Assembly: GCA_016839165.1 (NCBI GenBank)
Contig: CP069300.1
Span: 5,332,001 to 5,396,000, forward strand
DNA: 64,000 nucleotides
Origin: Bradyrhizobium sp. PSBB068
GTDB taxonomy: Bacteria > Pseudomonadota > Alphaproteobacteria > Rhizobiales > Xanthobacteraceae
Direction of reading: 5' to 3'
Within the stretch, counting starts at the first letter, position 1, and each line of letters opens with the position of its first letter. Shown here in pieces: positions 63,433 to 64,000 of the stretch. The notes below the pieces were generated by a model. It saw only the letters and a list, made by a program, of their open reading frames with translations. It was not told the DNA's origin and made no database searches. A program made the position numbers and the translations under genes.

Positions 63433-64000
63433 GACAGTAGCCGAGGGCCATCGCGTCCTGATCATCGCCCCTTATGGCCGCGATGCGGAGAGCGTATCGG
63501 GGCTACTGCTGTCTCAGGGCTACGATACCAAGATTTGCGGCACGTTCGCCGAACTCGCGCCACTCGTCGATGCGCATGCGGGCGTCATTCTGATGACCGA
63601 GGAAGCACTCGGCGGAGATACGTCGGCGCTGCAATCCGCCTTGACTGCCCAACCGGCGTGGTCGGACATTCCATTCATTCTGCTGTTCGGCCGACGAGCA
63701 GGATGCGAGCGTCCGAACGAAGCGGTCCGCCGCAAGCTGCCGCCAAGCGCGACGAATGTGGTCTTGCTCGAGAGGCCACTCAGCAGCGAATCCCTGCTGA
63801 GTACGATCGCCTCGGCTATGCGGGCGCGGCAGCGGCAATTTCTGATGCGCGATCAACTCGCGGAGCTGGACACGCAGCGGGCGAGCTTGAGAACGCTTCT
63901 CGACAACCTACCGGTCGGGGTCGTGTTTCTTGACAAGACCGGAACTGAACTGCTCTCGAATCCGGCATTCAGACGTTTTTCCAAGTCCGGCAAAAGCCCC
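63425..64000 (+). CDS. REC-PAS sensor kinase, N-terminal part (runs off window)
   Basis: 192 residues are visible from GTG 63425, which overlaps the KaiC-like stop. Residues about 8-125 (HRVLIIAPYGRDAESVSGLL) look like a response-regulator-type receiver domain, though the usual phospho-Asp is unclear: VILMTEEALGGD. A helical linker follows, then a PAS domain begins at SLRTLLDNLPVGVVFLDKTG. A histidine kinase domain is expected beyond the edge. The overlap ties it to the KaiC-like ATPase as one signalling unit. Confidence 0.78.
   Translation, partial: MHRTVAEGHRVLIIAPYGRDAESVSGLLLSQGYDTKICGTFAELAPLVDAHAGVILMTEEALGGDTSALQSALTAQPAWSDIPFILLFGRRAGCERPNEAVRRKLPPSATNVVLLERPLSSESLLSTIASAMRARQRQFLMRDQLAELDTQRASLRTLLDNLPVGVVFLDKTGTELLSNPAFRRFSKSGKSP

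Overview
The window is a 64 kb stretch of high-GC chromosomal DNA from an alphaproteobacterium of the Bradyrhizobiaceae, most likely Bradyrhizobium. The evidence is a D-tartrate dehydratase matching the Bradyrhizobium japonicum TarD active site, rhizobial hypothetical families (TIGR02301, DUF1236, DUF3096, DUF3297, DUF6894, DUF2339), a pqqABCDE operon, and several kinds of long palindromic intergenic repeat typical of these genomes. I see no rRNA, tRNA, CRISPR array, insertion sequence, phage or plasmid functions. The window reads as core and lightly accessory chromosome.

Left third (1-23 kb). A flavin monooxygenase start (cut by the window edge), a Mug-like DNA glycosylase, a split YeeE/YedE transporter with a RidA protein, and a SRAP (HMCES-like) DNA-protein crosslink enzyme. 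Then a NUDIX hydrolase, a HAD phosphatase, a dihydroorotase-like amidohydrolase with a changed metal motif, and a tightly coupled ygfZ-tag-HD hydrolase run. These are followed by a dual-specificity-type phosphatase, a large DUF2339 membrane protein, an AcuI-like reductase downstream of an MFS carrier, a SleB-type cell wall hydrolase, and pyruvate phosphate dikinase with a histone H1-like Lys/Ala tail.

Middle (23-44 kb). A leftward block runs S49 peptidase, small membrane protein, glyQ, glyS, methyltransferase, and a protein with two EF-hand-like repeats. TrmN6 and a DUF2007 protein are divergent from a polyprenyl diphosphate synthase. A HutC/GntR regulator stands divergent from a fumarase/aspartase-family lyase and a dicarboxylate carrier, and two perfect palindromic operators lie inside the lyase promoter. 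Next come an AraC/GyrI regulator, a branched-chain-type binding protein, an enolase-superfamily enzyme, a cupin, a GST, and an intracellular PHB depolymerase.

Right third (44-64 kb). Two orphan periplasmic binding proteins, a divergent AraC/MFS pair, malonyl-CoA decarboxylase, a DUF2157-like membrane protein, tarD, and a DUF3297/glutathione peroxidase/amidase run. A cytochrome c and a secreted PQQ-type sugar dehydrogenase are divergent from pqqABCDE, so cofactor synthesis, cofactor user and electron acceptor sit together. A proline iminopeptidase overlaps pqqE. The window ends with a double-ATPase KaiC-like protein overlapping a REC-PAS sensor kinase that runs off the edge.

No clearly new multi-gene system stands out. 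The strongest leads are the double-operator promoter of the lyase-transporter module, the Lys/Ala tail on PPDK, the His-to-Gln change in the dihydroorotase-like enzyme, the repeat-derived N-terminus of TrmN6, the pqqA-pqqB stem-loop, and the KaiC-sensor kinase pair.
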